NCBI RefSeq assembly: GCF_000003815.2 | Contig: NW_023365699.1 | Span: forward strand, 68,997-105,909 | Direction of reading: 5' to 3' | Length of the DNA: 36,913 bases | DNA from: Branchiostoma floridae | Lineage: Eukaryota > Chordata > Leptocardii > Amphioxiformes > Branchiostomatidae | Shown: positions 35,539 through 36,913 of the stretch, one piece after another | Numbering within the stretch: position 1 is the stretch's first letter | Layout: every line of letters begins with the position of its first letter | Translations under genes and position numbers: made by a program | The notes under the pieces: generated by a model | The model's database searches: none | Seen by the model: the letters and a program-made list of their open reading frames with translations, nothing else | Told to the model about the DNA's origin: nothing

Positions 35539-36589
35539 TACCTCCATGAAATGTCATGGAGGTTATATTTTACCCAGCGTTTGTGATTGTGTTTTTGTGT
35601 GTGTGTGTGTGTAAACAAGATAACTCAAGAACGGCTGGATGGATTGGTTTCATACTTGGTGTGTTGGTAGTGTGTGATGAAAGCTGGAAATGATTAGATT
35701 TTGGGCCCCCTAGCGGCTCCCCTTGGTACTGCAGCGCAACTTCCGGTTTTGCTATCTCGGTGTGCTGAACATGCTATGGTCACGATTTTTAAATGTTAGA
35801 TAGCTCTTGTGCTCAGGAAGAAATGACATAAGTTTGGGCCCCCCAGCGTCTAGTTTTAGGATAGCAGGGGCATTTTTGTCAAAAATTTCTGAAGAGGATA
35901 ACTCAAGAAAGGAACAACGGATTTTCATGATTTTTGTTATGTAGGTATCTTAGACAATGGTGTACACGATAAGATACTAATTATGCAAAATAGGAGTACA
36001 TTTGCATAATTAATGAGAATATTCTATAATAGCAGTTTTTTCAATGTATCTCTTGTTTCAGACATGCTATGGTCTTGACATTTAGGTGGTAGATAGCTTT
36101 TAGTGCCATGACAAGTTGGGGCAAGTTCAGCCCCCTAACATTTAATTGTGGAACTGCAGGGGCATTTTTGTCAAGACACTCCAAAGAGGATAACTGCAGA
36201 AAGGAACGACGGATTGGCATCATTTTAGGCATGCAGGTAGCTTGGGCAAAGATGTTCATAATGATATGCATGTTATGCAAATGAGGACTTAATTTGCATA
36301 ATTAATGAGGAAATTGTATAGTTCCATTGTTTTCAATAACTGGACCTCAATACATGTAACACATGTTAATCATGATAGGTGGAATATAAGCAGACACCAA
36401 ATATGGTAATGAGGAACTTATTTGCATAATTTATGTGAAAATTGCAAAACCACTTTTTGATTAATAATTGGAATTTTATAATTGCGACATTTGTATATAG
36501 TCAATGATTAACAACACCATGCATAAATTATGTTAATATGTTAGTCAATTGCATGAAATTTACGAAAGCTGTTAATTTTCATGGAGGTA
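35539..36589 (+). repeat. AT-rich compound dispersed repeat, most complete copy
   Basis: Bounded by TACCTCCATGAAA-T at the left and its complement A-TTTTCATGGAGGTA at the right. Inside, degenerate units of about 290 bp recur, each with GGATAACTCAAGAAAGGAAC (or close), a GGCCCCCTAGCG-type phrase, GGGGCATTTTTGTCAA and TTTGCATAATTAATGAG. A (GT)n lies near 35596-35613. Other copies: 16385-17285 and fragments at 8825 and 23629. Confidence 0.75.
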
Positions 36590-36913
36590 TGAGGTCGCCG
36601 AACTCTAGTTTGTGCATAAGATGTGTGACGATGCCGTGATGAACGGGCCTCTTCAAAGTCAAACGGACAACTATCAATAGTACTATACTCTCTTTTTCGG
36701 AAGAGAGTGGTGAATTACATTTACTATTGTTGGGTAAACGCACACTGGTCTATAATCGGTATGACCGAGTATGCTTGTTCTCGTTGAAATGCACAAAAAA
36801 TTATGCTGTCGCTTTTTCGACTTTTTAATCACGTGTAGCAAATTACATAAAGCACCACTTCTTTCTTCATTTTCACAACACCTATCATGTTTTACAAAAG
36901 ATGCACCACAATA

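Larger units (their letters stand above)
30938..36913. other. Region downstream of gene B: repeats, no recognised gene
   Basis: No open frame here has recognisable domains or splice support. It contains the elements listed separately (31699-31937, 32868-33146, 33433-33538, 34291-35152, 35436-35497, 35539-36589). 31240-31690, 31940-32860, 33150-33430, 33540-34290 and 36600-36913 show nothing I can name. Confidence 0.55.

Overview
This looks like animal nuclear DNA, most likely from a lancelet (Branchiostoma). The evidence is phase-1 exons that each encode one extracellular module (LDL-receptor class A, kringle, F5/8 type C/discoidin), with GT-AG introns littered with short inverted-repeat elements, tRNA-derived SINEs, poly-G tracts and dispersed repeats ending in TTTGCATAATTAATGAGG. 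The species call is inference; I could not run a search. There is one 180-base assembly gap (15128-15307).

The window holds two head-to-head genes with the same domain vocabulary. Gene A runs leftward on the minus strand from an ATG at 12709 and leaves the window at its left edge. Ten exons can be placed: signal peptide, a two-exon galactose-binding (F5/8C-like) domain, four LDLa modules, a one-exon kringle and a two-exon kringle. Reading phase is preserved across every junction (505 codons so far). Gene B runs rightward from 13465 to a stop at 30937. Eighteen exons join in phase to 4509 nt (1502 residues): signal peptide, ten LDLa modules in one exon, four more LDLa exons, two F5/8C domains of three exons each, a split atypical LDLa, three further LDLa exons, an exon with two LDLa and a Thr/Pro-rich stretch, and a last exon ending in a hydrophobic tail. 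The ATGs lie 755 bp apart, so the promoters face each other.

Both products look like secreted or cell-surface multidomain proteins; no enzymatic domain is visible in the window. Most notable are a 38-unit, 18-bp-period coding minisatellite (Asp-Thr/Met-Asp-Gln-Leu/Trp-Pro) inside the second F5/8C domain of gene B, LDLa modules that have lost cysteines as known disulfide partners, and an almost strict alternation of Asp with His/Gln at one calcium-ligand position along the ten-module exon.

Introns and the right-hand 6 kb contain several transposon families: Mutator-like fold-back elements with 9-bp target duplications, a four-copy MITE family, a GC-ended element nested in another repeat, SINEs with a shared core, and an AT-rich compound repeat. 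A small plus-strand transcription unit may be nested in the large gene A intron near 3.3-4.3 kb, but this is weakly supported.
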